From positions 1 to 15,163 of the forward strand of contig CAYMTN010000131.1 of NCBI GenBank assembly GCA_964393335.1: 15,163 nt of DNA, read 5' to 3'. The number at the start of each line of letters is the position of its first letter. Position 1 is the first letter of the stretch. The stretch is from CAYMTN01 sp964393335. Lineage in GTDB: Bacteria; Chloroflexota; Anaerolineae; Aggregatilineales; Aggregatilineaceae. Below, in pieces: positions 5,811 to 13,420 of this stretch. The position numbers were made by a program, and so were the translations under genes. The notes beneath the pieces are model-generated. The model had not been told where the DNA came from. It made no database searches and worked only from the letters and a program-made list of their open reading frames with translations.

Positions 5811-6422
5811 ATGGGTGAGCCTGACTTTGAGTGTGCCAAGCAGTATGCCCTAGAGCGATTAGAGCACGAGCTTCCACCACATGCCTACTACCATTCCGTG
5901 CAGCACACCCGTGATGACGTGCTGCCGGCTGCTCGCCGCTTCGCCGATCTGGAAGGCGTGACCGGCCATGATTGGTTGTGCCTGTTGACGGCTGCCTGCT
6001 TTCACGACGTGGGACATATCCGGCAGCGCATCGATCACGAAACGGTCAGCGCGGCCATTGCGGCGGACGTGCTGCCGCAGTTCGGCTATGACGACGAGCA
6101 GATCGCGCTGGTCCAGCGCTTGATCCTGACGACCCGCTGGCCGCCGCACCCCCAGACTCTGCTGGAAAAAATCATCGCCGACGCGGATATGGATTCGCTG
6201 GGCCGCGATGATTTTTTGCAGACCAGCCTGAATCTACGCGAGGAACTGGCCGGGTACGGGGTCGATATGACCGAAGAACAGTGGTATGCCACCCAGCTTG
6301 AGTTTCTCGAAAGCCATCGTTATTTTACGAACGCTGCGCAGCGGCTGCGTGGCGATCAGAAGCAGCGGAATATCGCGCTGGTCAAGCGCTTGCTGGCCGA
6401 GGCGCGCCGGTCCGAACCGTGA
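5811..6422 (+). CDS. HD-domain metal-dependent phosphohydrolase
   Basis: The 203-residue protein is a single-domain member of the HD superfamily, predicted to be a soluble divalent-metal phosphohydrolase. The likely metal ligands are in the usual order: YHSVQHT (His 28 or 32), CFHDVGH (His 65, Asp 66) and ADADMDSLG (Asp 124 or 126). The rest is helical, as expected for the fold. The substrate cannot be told; relatives act on nucleotides, cyclic dinucleotides or (p)ppGpp, but the synthetase and regulatory domains of RelA/SpoT proteins are absent. ATG 5811 is preceded by AGGAGG (5793-5798) and by AGGG (5801-5804). The in-frame ATG at 5760 would overlap the probable -10 box, so I rejected it. 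The gene ends 6 bp from the end of the convergent M20 gene. Confidence 0.9.
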   Translation: MGEPDFECAKQYALERLEHELPPHAYYHSVQHTRDDVLPAARRFADLEGVTGHDWLCLLTAACFHDVGHIRQRIDHETVSAAIAADVLPQFGYDDEQIALVQRLILTTRWPPHPQTLLEKIIADADMDSLGRDDFLQTSLNLREELAGYGVDMTEEQWYATQLEFLESHRYFTNAAQRLRGDQKQRNIALVKRLLAEARRSEP

Positions 6423-6428
6423 CGGGAA

Positions 6429-7637
6429 TCAGTCGCCCGCCAACAGCGACGCAGCCAGCCCGGCGTAGACAGTCGCGGCAGTGCGCAGGTCGTCCAGCCG
6501 GACATGTTCCTGGCTGGTATGCGCCAGGTTGGGGTCGCCCGGCCCGTAACCAACCGTCGGGATGTGCGCCTGTCCCATCGTGTACACGCCGTCGGTCGAA
6601 AACGGCCAGTGCCCGATCTCCGGCGCGCTGGCTTGCGCAGCCTGGATCGTCTGGTTGAGCGCCATCACCAGTGGATGCGCACGATCCAGCACCCAGGCGG
6701 GATGCGCTTCGCGGGCGGCGCGCACCAGCCCGGTATAGGACGGCTCGTCGTAGGTAGTGATCTGCACGCTGGCGGGGATATCTTCGCGGCTGATCAGGCT
6801 CTCCAATTGGGCTTGCGCGCTCATGACCGTTTCGCCCAACGTCAGGCGGCGATCCACGTAGACTTTGCACAGGTCGGGGATCGCGTTCAGGCTGGCTCCC
6901 CGGCTCTCGATGGCGGTCACCGCAATCGTGCCCGGCCCCAGGAAGGGATCGTGCGGCAGTTCACCGGCGAGAAGCTGCACCGCGAAAACCAATCGCGCGG
7001 CGGCGTACACGGCGTTGTGGCCCAGGGCGGGCTGGCTGCCATGTGACGACTGTCCCTCCACCTCGATCTTAAACATCACGCGCCCGCGCTGCCCCCGGCT
7101 GATCTGGAGATTGGTCGGCTCGCCCAACAGCACGTAATCGGGCCGGATGCCGTCTTCCTCGATGATGTACCGGATCGCCAGCCCTTCGCACGGTTCTTCC
7201 TGCACCACAAAAGCGAGCACGAGCCTGCCGTTCAAACGGTCCTGGTAGGGCAGCAGTTGGCGCGCGCCGTACAACATGCTGGCCAGCGCGCTTTTCATAT
7301 CGACCGCGCCCAGGCCATACAGCGTGCCGTCTTCGATCACGCCGATAAACGGCGGGTGCGGCCAGTGTGCCGGCTCACCGGGCGCGACGGTATCCATGTG
7401 CGCATCGTATAACAGGGTAGGGCCGCTGCCCACCGTGACGATCACGCTGCCCATCGCGTTGACGCGTACGTCCGGGAAGCCAAGCGCCTGCGCCTGTTCG
7501 ACGATCAACGCGGCAACGTCGCCTTCGTGGGCGGAGGGGCTGGGCGTCTGGATCAGGTGTTGCGCGAACTGATAGAGGTCCTGGGCGGTTGCCCATTCCA
7601 GTTGCAGCGTGCGTGTCCATTCCGTTTGGCTAACCAC
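6429..7637 (-). CDS. M20-family metallohydrolase, YgeY-like
   Basis: This 402-residue enzyme is a di-zinc M20 hydrolase of the ArgE/DapE/carboxypeptidase type. The ligand set is intact: YDAHMDTV (His 80 and catalytic-loop Asp 82), GLGAVDMKS (Asp 113), VVQEEPCEG (Glu 147 base and Glu 148), LGEPTNL (Glu 173) and LAHTSQEH (His about 373). The segment QEEPCEG...GEPTNLQISRGQRGRV and the DRRLTLGE motif resemble the YgeY group, which is linked by name to selenium metabolism in some bacteria; nothing in this window supports a selenium role. The only sensible start is GTG 7637, 2 nt after the sugar-transferase stop, with GGAG (7648-7651) 10 nt upstream. That spacing implies co-translation with the two glycosyl genes, which is an odd pairing. 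The substrate is unknown. Confidence 0.9.
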   Translation of the reverse strand: MVSQTEWTRTLQLEWATAQDLYQFAQHLIQTPSPSAHEGDVAALIVEQAQALGFPDVRVNAMGSVIVTVGSGPTLLYDAHMDTVAPGEPAHWPHPPFIGVIEDGTLYGLGAVDMKSALASMLYGARQLLPYQDRLNGRLVLAFVVQEEPCEGLAIRYIIEEDGIRPDYVLLGEPTNLQISRGQRGRVMFKIEVEGQSSHGSQPALGHNAVYAAARLVFAVQLLAGELPHDPFLGPGTIAVTAIESRGASLNAIPDLCKVYVDRRLTLGETVMSAQAQLESLISREDIPASVQITTYDEPSYTGLVRAAREAHPAWVLDRAHPLVMALNQTIQAAQASAPEIGHWPFSTDGVYTMGQAHIPTVGYGPGDPNLAHTSQEHVRLDDLRTAATVYAGLAASLLAGD

Positions 7638-7639
7638 CG

Positions 7640-9070
7640 CTATGATGCTCCATGTGCAAAGAGGACCTGCGGCACCGTGCGCAGCAAAATTTGCAGGTCC
7701 AGGCCCAGCGACCAGTTTTCGATGTAATAAATATCCAGCAGGCACATTTCTTCGAACGGCACCTGGCTGCGCCCGCTGACCTGCCACAGCCCGGTCAGGC
7801 CGGGCATGACGCGCAGCCGCTGCAAATGCCAGGGTTCATACAGCTCGACTTCCTGCGGAACGGCAGGGCGCGGCCCGACCCAGCTCATGTCACCGCGCAT
7901 GATGTTCCAGAGCTGCGGCACTTCGTCCAGGCTGAAACGCCGTATCCAGCGCCCGACCCGCGTGATACGCGGGTCATTCACCAGCTTGGGATGGCGCGGG
8001 TCTTCGCCGGTTTCGCGGATCAAATCCTCGTGCAGGTCTTCGGCGTTGGCGACCATCGAGCGGAACTTGTAGACCTTAAACGGCCTGCCATCCTGCCCGA
8101 TGCGCTGCTGCGAGAAGACGATTGGCCCCGGCGAATCCAGGCGGATCGCAATGGCGATCACCAGCAGGACCGGGGCCGCCACCGGTAGCGCCAGCAGCGC
8201 CAGCCCGATATCCATCGCGCGTTTGGCTAACTGGCTGGTGGCGCGCAGGCGCGGCTCGCCGTTCAGGCCGAGCAGTGGAATCCCGCCGAGCATCTCAACC
8301 TGGACCTGGCTCAAGCTCAGCTCGAACAGGTCCGGCACCGTGCGTACCTTGACGTGTTTGCGCTCGCATTCGCGCACGATTTGCAGGATTTTGCGCTGGA
8401 CCTGCCAGGGCAGCGTGATGATCACCAGATCGACGTTGTAGCGGTCGATCAGGCGCGGCAGGTTATCGATCATGCCCAGCGCGGGGACGCGTCCCAGGTC
8501 ATTCGCGCCCCGGTCGGGGTCGTCGTCCACGAACCCGACGACCTTATAGCCCAGGTCGGGCCGCGCGACCATCGTTTGCAGCACGGACAGGCCCACCGAT
8601 CCCGCGCCGACGACCAGCACGCGCTCCACGCCGATCCCGCGCCGCCGCAGGTTCCCGTGCAGGATGCGCAGCGCCAGCCGCCACAACCCCAACAGGATCA
8701 CCACGAGCACCGCCGCTTGCACGATCAACAACCGCGAAAATACCAGCGGGCGCAGCAAAAAACTGAGCGCCATGACGAACACGGCGGCGTTGGTGGCCCC
8801 GTTGCCCATGGCAAACACTTCGTCCCACCATGTCCGCCCGCGTTGCTCGCGGTAGAGCCGGGCGCTCTGGTTGAAGAGCAGCATCAGCGCGGCGAAGATC
8901 GCAGCATACATGATGTAAGGATCAAACGGCGCGGCGTTGGCCTCGTCAACCGGCTGCAAAAACTGGGCTTCGTAGCGCAGGTAGTATGATAGCAGGAACG
9001 CTACCAGCACCAGCGCGGCATCCACTGTCGGCAGCAGCCAGCGCGGCCATTTGAATGGGGAGTAGGTCAT
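7640..9070 (-). CDS. Polyprenyl-phosphate sugar-1-phosphate transferase (exopolysaccharide initiation)
   Basis: This membrane enzyme transfers a hexose-1-phosphate from a nucleotide sugar to undecaprenyl phosphate, the first step in making a lipid-linked surface polysaccharide. The 476-residue protein has the full WbaP/CpsE-like layout: four N-terminal membrane helices (about 13-33, 52-70, 92-108, 113-133), a Rossmann-like domain with VLVVGAGSVG (151-160), a hydrophobic re-entrant helix (about 287-310) and the C-terminal catalytic domain. Motifs there include KVYKFRSM (332-339), the Asp-Glu pair in SLDEVPQLWN (382-383), GDMSWVGPRP (393-402) and PGLTGLWQVSGR (423-434). The donor sugar cannot be read from sequence. 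ATG 9070 has AGGA about 8 nt upstream. It lies 42 nt after the GT4 gene and 2 nt before the M20 gene. Confidence 0.94.
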   Translation of the reverse strand: MTYSPFKWPRWLLPTVDAALVLVAFLLSYYLRYEAQFLQPVDEANAAPFDPYIMYAAIFAALMLLFNQSARLYREQRGRTWWDEVFAMGNGATNAAVFVMALSFLLRPLVFSRLLIVQAAVLVVILLGLWRLALRILHGNLRRRGIGVERVLVVGAGSVGLSVLQTMVARPDLGYKVVGFVDDDPDRGANDLGRVPALGMIDNLPRLIDRYNVDLVIITLPWQVQRKILQIVRECERKHVKVRTVPDLFELSLSQVQVEMLGGIPLLGLNGEPRLRATSQLAKRAMDIGLALLALPVAAPVLLVIAIAIRLDSPGPIVFSQQRIGQDGRPFKVYKFRSMVANAEDLHEDLIRETGEDPRHPKLVNDPRITRVGRWIRRFSLDEVPQLWNIMRGDMSWVGPRPAVPQEVELYEPWHLQRLRVMPGLTGLWQVSGRSQVPFEEMCLLDIYYIENWSLGLDLQILLRTVPQVLFAHGAS

Positions 9071-9112
9071 AGACTGTGTCCTGACTGTTTGATGTCACGT
9101 AAACGTAAAAAT

Positions 9113-10279
9113 TCATTTGTTTTGAGTGGTCTGTCCATTGTACTCCAGCGCGCGGCGATAACTGGCGACCGTCTGCGCGGCGGTGTGCGCCCACGTGAAC
9201 CCTGCCGCGTGCGCCTGCCCGCGCGCCCCGGCATCCGCGCGCCATGCCGCATCGTGAATGGCGCGTGACAGCGCCCCGGTCCAGGCGTCCGCGTCATCCG
9301 GCGGCAGCAGCACGCCATCCCCGGTGGCCTCGGGCAGCGATGACGCATCCGATACCAGCACAGGCGTGCCGCAGGCCCGCGCTTCGACAACCGGCAGCCC
9401 GAAGCCCTCAAATATGGACGGGTAGACGAACGTTTCCGCCGCGTTGTACCACAGCGGCAGGTCAGCAGCAGGCACGTACCCCGGCAGGCGGATGCTGTCA
9501 GCCAGCCCGTGCGCCTCGATGGTACGAAAAACGGCGTCGAACATCCAGCCCTTGCCGCCCGCCAGCACGAGCGGCACCGCCGCCCGGTCGGCTGCGGGCA
9601 GTTGTGCGTAAGCGTGCAGCAGCACCGGCAGATTCTTACGCGGCTCCAGCGTGCCCAAAAACAACAGGAACCGGTCCGGCAGCCCGGCCCGCGTGCGAAA
9701 TGCCGCGATCTCCGCCGCTGGCAGCGGCCTGAAGCGGGGATCGACACCGGGCACAGCCACGTCGATCTTGGCTGCCGGAACGCCGAATGTCTCCACCAGG
9801 TCACGCGCCGTGCTGTGCGAAATGGCGATCACGCGCCGCGCGACGCGGCACGACCGCCGCGTCAACGCCTGCAAATACCAGCGACGCGCGGCTGGCAGCA
9901 GATCAGGATAGTGCACAAAACTCAGGTCGTACACCGTCACCAACGACGGCACGCGGCTGAGCACGGGCGTCACAAAGGCCAGCGCGTGCGCTGCGTCCGG
10001 CCTGACCTGCCACAGCGCGGCGGGCTGCCCAAACTGCTCCCATAGAATCCGGCGCAGGGGATGCTGCGTGCTAAACGGTGTGCGCCGCACGGCAAGCCGC
10101 TCATGATCGGGTGGCCCGCCCTGGCTCCCGCAGAAAACGGTGTAGGTGAACGTTGGGTCAGCGTCCGGGAGCGCGCGGATCAGGTTGGCGATATACCCCC
10201 TGATGCCTGCGCTCCGGTAGCTGCCTGCGTCGGTGAGCAGGTGTGCGTTCAGGCAGATATGGGTTTGTGCTGTGTGCAT
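9113..10279 (-). CDS. Family 4 (GT-B) glycosyltransferase
   Basis: The 388-residue protein is a retaining GT-B glycosyltransferase, probably acting on the cytoplasmic face of the membrane to extend a lipid-linked glycan. The N-terminal acceptor domain contains the G-I-R-G-Y segment (25-29) and VTVYDLSFVHYPDL (114-127). The C-terminal nucleotide-sugar domain contains FLGTLEPRKNL (207-217), LVLAGGKGW (237-245), LPGYVP (265-270) and the EX7E motif EGFGLPVVE (Glu 291 and 299). Donor and acceptor are not predictable. It is first in an apparent operon with the sugar-1-phosphate transferase 42 nt downstream. The start at 10279 fits the family N-terminus (ICLNAHLLT), and there is no Shine-Dalgarno site. 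The -10 box ends 7 nt before the ATG, so the mRNA may be leaderless. Confidence 0.93.
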   Translation of the reverse strand: MHTAQTHICLNAHLLTDAGSYRSAGIRGYIANLIRALPDADPTFTYTVFCGSQGGPPDHERLAVRRTPFSTQHPLRRILWEQFGQPAALWQVRPDAAHALAFVTPVLSRVPSLVTVYDLSFVHYPDLLPAARRWYLQALTRRSCRVARRVIAISHSTARDLVETFGVPAAKIDVAVPGVDPRFRPLPAAEIAAFRTRAGLPDRFLLFLGTLEPRKNLPVLLHAYAQLPAADRAAVPLVLAGGKGWMFDAVFRTIEAHGLADSIRLPGYVPAADLPLWYNAAETFVYPSIFEGFGLPVVEARACGTPVLVSDASSLPEATGDGVLLPPDDADAWTGALSRAIHDAAWRADAGARGQAHAAGFTWAHTAAQTVASYRRALEYNGQTTQNK

Positions 10280-10286
10280 GGCGGGG

Positions 10287-10295
10287 ATTATACCA
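10287..10295 (-). promoter_or_regulatory. Extended -10 promoter predicting a leaderless glycosyltransferase mRNA
   Basis: On the minus strand TGG is followed by a perfect TATAAT (10292 to 10287). Seven bases separate its last T from the ATG at 10279, so transcription should start at or within one or two bases of the start codon. No good -35 box is visible. The gap up to the Clp_N gene start (10477) holds no other clear promoter. Confidence 0.65.
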
Positions 10296-10476
10296 AAAAG
10301 CGCGCGGTGGGGTAGATGGGGCTGTCTATCTGCGCTCAGCGCGTGCCTTGTGCGAGAACGCGATCATAAAGTACGATCAAGGCTGAACGTCAATCGTCGC
10401 GCCCCCGCGCGAGAAGCGAGATCGCCCATGCGCGCCCTCGCTTACAGCAGGATCGGCAGCCGGGACGAATTCGCCG

Positions 10477-11385
10477 ATGGAGTTAAACAACCGTCATAGC
10501 CAACATGCGCGCCGCGCATTGTACCAGGCGCGGCTGCTGGCCCAGGAATACCAACACGACGTCATCGATACCGATCATTTGCTGGTCGGCATCCTGCGTG
10601 AGAGGGGCAGTCTGGGCTGCCAGGTGTTGGCCGATCTGAACGTGGACACGCGCCGCGCTGAGCTGGAAGTGCGCATGCTGCACCCCGCCGTTGACCCACT
10701 GATCACCACACTCGATCTGACTCCCGCGCTGCGCCGGGTGTTGGTCCTTTCCGTTGAAGAATCGCGCTGGTTTGGGCATCACTACATCGGGACAGAGCAT
10801 TTCGTGTTGGCGCTGGCGCGCAGCCGGGCGGGCGGCGTCTCCGACCTGCTGCGGACGCTGGCGATCAGCCCGGACCAGATTCGGCGGCGTATGCGCCTGC
10901 TGCTCAACGACGACGTGTCCGAGTTGAGCATCGAAGCCGCCAAACGCTTCGCGCGCCTGAGCGAGTTATCTCGCCGGGTGCTGAATGCCGCCGGTCAACT
11001 GGCCGCCGGGCCGCCGGATGGCACCGGACGCGCGGTTGTCGGGCTGGATCACCTGCTGCTGGTGCTGGCGCGCGAACAGCGCAGCCCTGTAAGCCGCCTG
11101 CTGAGCGACTGCGGGCTGGATGTCGCCGCGTTAGAAGCGGCGCTCGGCCAGTTCATGCCGGGGGACGCGCTGAACGCCGGGGCTGTGCTGGAGGACGTGA
11201 TCGATCAGGCGGGGGACCGCGCCGATCAGCTCGGCACGCACTACACCGGCACCGATCATTTGCTGCTGGCGCTGGCGCAGAATCCGTACGGGGCGCGGCT
11301 GATGCAGCAGGTTGGCGTGGACCGGGCGCGCCTGATCGCGGCGGTGTACCGTGACTTGCTGCCGCCGGGTGAACAGGTGCCCTAA
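10477..11385 (+). CDS. Stand-alone Clp_N (Clp repeat) protein without an ATPase
   Basis: The 302-residue protein consists only of Clp N-terminal repeats, the part of ClpA/ClpC that binds substrates and adaptors. Four repeat signatures are visible: DTDHLLVGIL (31-40), GTEHFVLALA (105-114), GLDHLLLVLA (189-198) and GTDHLLLALA (258-267). That equals two tandem Clp_N domains, about 1-145 and 155-295. No Walker A, Walker B or AAA+ sequence follows before the stop, and no frameshifted ATPase is seen downstream. It may act as an adaptor, decoy or substrate-recognition protein for a ClpC encoded elsewhere; that role is inference. ATG 10477 has only a weak Shine-Dalgarno site, but the N-terminal helix (RHSQHARRALYQARLLAQEY) fits the family. 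Its stop overlaps that of the convergent SdrD-B-like gene. Confidence 0.9.
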   Translation: MELNNRHSQHARRALYQARLLAQEYQHDVIDTDHLLVGILRERGSLGCQVLADLNVDTRRAELEVRMLHPAVDPLITTLDLTPALRRVLVLSVEESRWFGHHYIGTEHFVLALARSRAGGVSDLLRTLAISPDQIRRRMRLLLNDDVSELSIEAAKRFARLSELSRRVLNAAGQLAAGPPDGTGRAVVGLDHLLLVLAREQRSPVSRLLSDCGLDVAALEAALGQFMPGDALNAGAVLEDVIDQAGDRADQLGTHYTGTDHLLLALAQNPYGARLMQQVGVDRARLIAAVYRDLLPPGEQVP

Positions 11386-11999
11386 CAGGATGGCGGCCTG
11401 ATCTCAGCGGGGGGTTGAATTTCCCTGGTTGCCCTGGTGGACGGGCGTTTCCGGCTGCCGGATACGCCGAGAATCACGGCTCCGACCCCGATCATAAACA
11501 GCATCACGATCATGGCGGCAACGGTTGAGAGCAGCAGCCGGGTGGGCGTTTCGAGTGGTTGGTTGTCGGCGGCTATTTGCGCGGCGACTTCGGCTCGCAG
11601 TGCATCCGGCGGGATGGGGAACGCCCCAAACGCGTTGATCGTCAGGCGCTGACCGGCTTCCAGCGCAAAGGTGCCCTCGTTGGCGGTGGTCGTGCGGTAC
11701 ATCGGGCTGTCGGTGAAGGTCAGCGTGTAAATGCCGGTCAGCAGGTTGTCGAAACAGTACGGATCGCTGTCAAGGTCGGTGATGTGCGTGGCGATGATCA
11801 CGCCGCCCGTCGCCAGGTTGACGTTGACCCCCGCCAGCGCGGTTTCGCCCGCGTCTTGCATCCCGTTACCGTTGGTATCGGCAAACGCCGCGACACAGAT
11901 CGCGCCGGTCTGCGGCTGTTGGGCTGCCGCGCCGTGCGGCAACCCCAGGCCGGGCAGGGTTGCTGTCAACACCATCAGCAGGACGGTCAACCGGACCAC
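11382..11999 (-). CDS. Secreted, membrane-anchored SdrD-B-like domain protein
   Basis: The 205-residue product has an N-terminal signal peptide (about 1-27, ending in HGAAAQ) and one SdrD-B/Cna-B-like beta-sandwich (about 32-125). Within it, FADTNGNGMQDAGE matches the calcium-binding loop of such domains, followed by LAGVNVNL and the YCFDNLLTGIYTLTF strand pair. A C-terminal membrane helix (about 155-179) leads to a basic tail, SGSRKRPSTR. It should therefore sit in the membrane with the domain outside; there is no LPXTG sorting signal. I prefer GTG 11999, because GGGA lies 6 nt upstream and the product begins directly with a signal peptide. An in-frame GTG at 12029 would add 10 residues and could be used from a leaderless transcript. 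The function is probably adhesive or structural. Its stop overlaps that of the Clp_N gene by 4 bp. Confidence 0.82.
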   Translation of the reverse strand: MVRLTVLLMVLTATLPGLGLPHGAAAQQPQTGAICVAAFADTNGNGMQDAGETALAGVNVNLATGGVIIATHITDLDSDPYCFDNLLTGIYTLTFTDSPMYRTTTANEGTFALEAGQRLTINAFGAFPIPPDALRAEVAAQIAADNQPLETPTRLLLSTVAAMIVMLFMIGVGAVILGVSGSRKRPSTRATREIQPPAEIRPPSC

Positions 12000-12037
12000 T
12001 GAGAGTCCCTTTCGTTGGGCGCAAATCACCGGCCAAA

Positions 12038-12065
12038 AGTATACCGTGCCGCGTGGTTTTGTCCA
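12038..12065 (-). promoter_or_regulatory. Promoter of the SdrD-B-like gene
   Basis: On the minus strand TGGACA (12065-12060) and TATACT (12043-12038) are spaced by 16 bp. The predicted start is near 12031, giving either a leaderless transcript for GTG 12029 or a 32-nt leader for GTG 11999, which has a ribosome site. Confidence 0.6.
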
Positions 12066-12089
12066 GAAGCGGCGCGCCCCGCCGTTTTT

Positions 12090-12098
12090 TGTTATACT
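12090..12098 (+). promoter_or_regulatory. Extended -10 promoter of the cdd-recO operon
   Basis: TGT followed by TATACT (12093-12098) forms an extended -10, with a start near 12105 and a leader of about 37 nt before the cdd ATG. No good -35 box is seen. It is back to back with the promoter of the SdrD-B-like gene. Confidence 0.55.
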
Positions 12099-12141
12099 TC
12101 AACGTCCTTTGATTCTAACGTAGCAGGGTTGCAAGGACGAT

Positions 12142-12585
12142 ATGACGACACACGAAATTTCCCCTCTGACTGCCGCGCAGCGTGAAGACCTGATCGCGCA
12201 GGCGATCAGCGCCCGGCGGCGGGCCTACGTGCCTTATTCCGCCTACCCGGTCGGCGCGGCGCTGCTGACCGACTCCGGCAGCGTGTATACCGGCTGCAAC
12301 ATCGAGATCGCGTCGTTTGGGGCGACGGTTTGCGGCGAGCGTACGGCAGCCTTCAAGGCCGTCAGCGACGGCGAGCGCGGCTTCCGCGCGATTGCCGTCG
12401 TGACCAGCAACGGGGCCGCGCCGTGCGGCATCTGCCGTCAGGTGTTGTATGAGTTCGGCCCGGAGATGACGGTCATCATGGCCGATGCAGGCGGTGTGAT
12501 AACCTGGGAAGGGTCGCTGACCGACCTGCTGCCGCAAGGGTTCGGCCCGAAGAAACTCGCAGAAGGACAGGCTGCGCAAGGATAG
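12142..12585 (+). CDS. cdd: Cytidine deaminase
   Basis: This zinc enzyme converts cytidine and deoxycytidine to uridine and deoxyuridine in pyrimidine salvage. The 147-residue product is slightly longer than typical small homotetrameric enzymes. It carries the full active site: AYVPYSAYPVGAALL (28-42), GCNIEIASFG (51-60), TVCGERTA with ligand Cys 64 and catalytic Glu 66 (62-69), and PCGICRQVLYEF with ligands Cys 95 and Cys 98 (94-105). ATG 12142 is preceded by AAGGA (12133-12137). Four bases separate its stop from recO, so the two genes are co-transcribed and probably share ribosomes. The extra C-terminal tail (LAEGQAAQG) has no clear role. Confidence 0.96.
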   Translation: MTTHEISPLTAAQREDLIAQAISARRRAYVPYSAYPVGAALLTDSGSVYTGCNIEIASFGATVCGERTAAFKAVSDGERGFRAIAVVTSNGAAPCGICRQVLYEFGPEMTVIMADAGGVITWEGSLTDLLPQGFGPKKLAEGQAAQG

Positions 12586-12589
12586 GCCA

Positions 12590-13357
12590 ATGCCGGGCAT
12601 GGAGCGCACGTTCCGCACGGATGCCGTGATTCTGCGGCGTCAGGATTTTGGCGAAGCGGATCGCCTGTTGGTCCTGCTGACGCCGGGGCACGGCAAGTTC
12701 CGAGCGATAGCCAAGGGTGCGCGCAAGCCCACCGCGCGTAAGACCGGGCATGTCGAGTTGTTCGCGCTGGTCGATATGTTGATCGCGCGCGGGCGCGAGC
12801 TGCACATCGTCACCCAGGCGGAAACTAAAGAGCCGTTTTTGCCCCTGCGTGAAGACCTGGTGCGCGGCACGTACGCCAATCACCTCGTCGAGCTGCTGGA
12901 CCGTTTCACCGCCGAGCAAGACGCCAGCCACGCCGAATTTGACCTGCTGGTGCAGGCGCTCGGCTGGTTGTGTGAAGACGTCGATCTGGGCCTCGTAGCG
13001 CGCTACTACGAACTGCGGCTGCTGGCGCTGGCGGGATTCGCGCCGTCGCTGCACCAGTGCGCCATCGGCCAGGAAACCATCGAGCCGCAGGACCAGTTTT
13101 TCAGCCCGGCGGATGGCGGCGTGATCTGCCCGGCCCACCACGAAGGGTTGGATCGCGGGGTGCCGCTCAGCCTGACCGGGTTGAAAATTCTACGCTACCT
13201 GCAAACGCGCCCCTGGGATGCCGTCCGTGTCTTGCAGATCGCCGGGGCGCAGCACCAGGCGCTGGAACAGATCATGCTGCTCTATCTCACGTACCTGCTG
13301 GAACAGCGCCTGCAAAGTGTCGAGTTTCTGCGGCGGCTGCGGCGCGAGGGGCTGTAG
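12590..13357 (+). CDS. recO: DNA repair protein RecO
   Basis: RecO binds single-stranded DNA and SSB and, with RecR, loads RecA in recombinational gap repair. The 255-residue protein has the usual length. It has an N-terminal OB-fold (about 5-80, with the typical TDAVILRRQDFGEADRLLVLLTPGHGKFRAIAKG start) and a helical C-terminal domain. In many RecO proteins the C-terminal domain holds a four-cysteine zinc site. Here only Cys 157 and Cys 180 are clearly kept; the second member of each pair reads Gly-Gln (160-161) and His-His (183-184). The site may be lost or use a His. ATG 12590 has AAGGA 7 nt upstream, and an ATG at 12599 is possible. It is the second gene of the cdd operon. Confidence 0.94.
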   Translation: MPGMERTFRTDAVILRRQDFGEADRLLVLLTPGHGKFRAIAKGARKPTARKTGHVELFALVDMLIARGRELHIVTQAETKEPFLPLREDLVRGTYANHLVELLDRFTAEQDASHAEFDLLVQALGWLCEDVDLGLVARYYELRLLALAGFAPSLHQCAIGQETIEPQDQFFSPADGGVICPAHHEGLDRGVPLSLTGLKILRYLQTRPWDAVRVLQIAGAQHQALEQIMLLYLTYLLEQRLQSVEFLRRLRREGL

Positions 13358-13420
13358 GGCCATTCCAGAAAATAATCTACCCAGTTAATCGTCTATTCCC
13401 GGCGAAAGACCGCTTTTGCT

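Noticed and set aside
6429..7637. Selenium metabolism locus
   Set aside because: The M20 protein resembles the YgeY group, but no selenium-related gene (such as selD, xanthine dehydrogenase-like or ygfK-like) is in the window, so the name-based link is not used.
8354..8989. Plus-strand open frame inside the sugar-1-phosphate transferase gene
   Set aside because: The translation is rich in His, Gln and Asp with no domain features, and the opposite strand encodes a complete, motif-rich enzyme.
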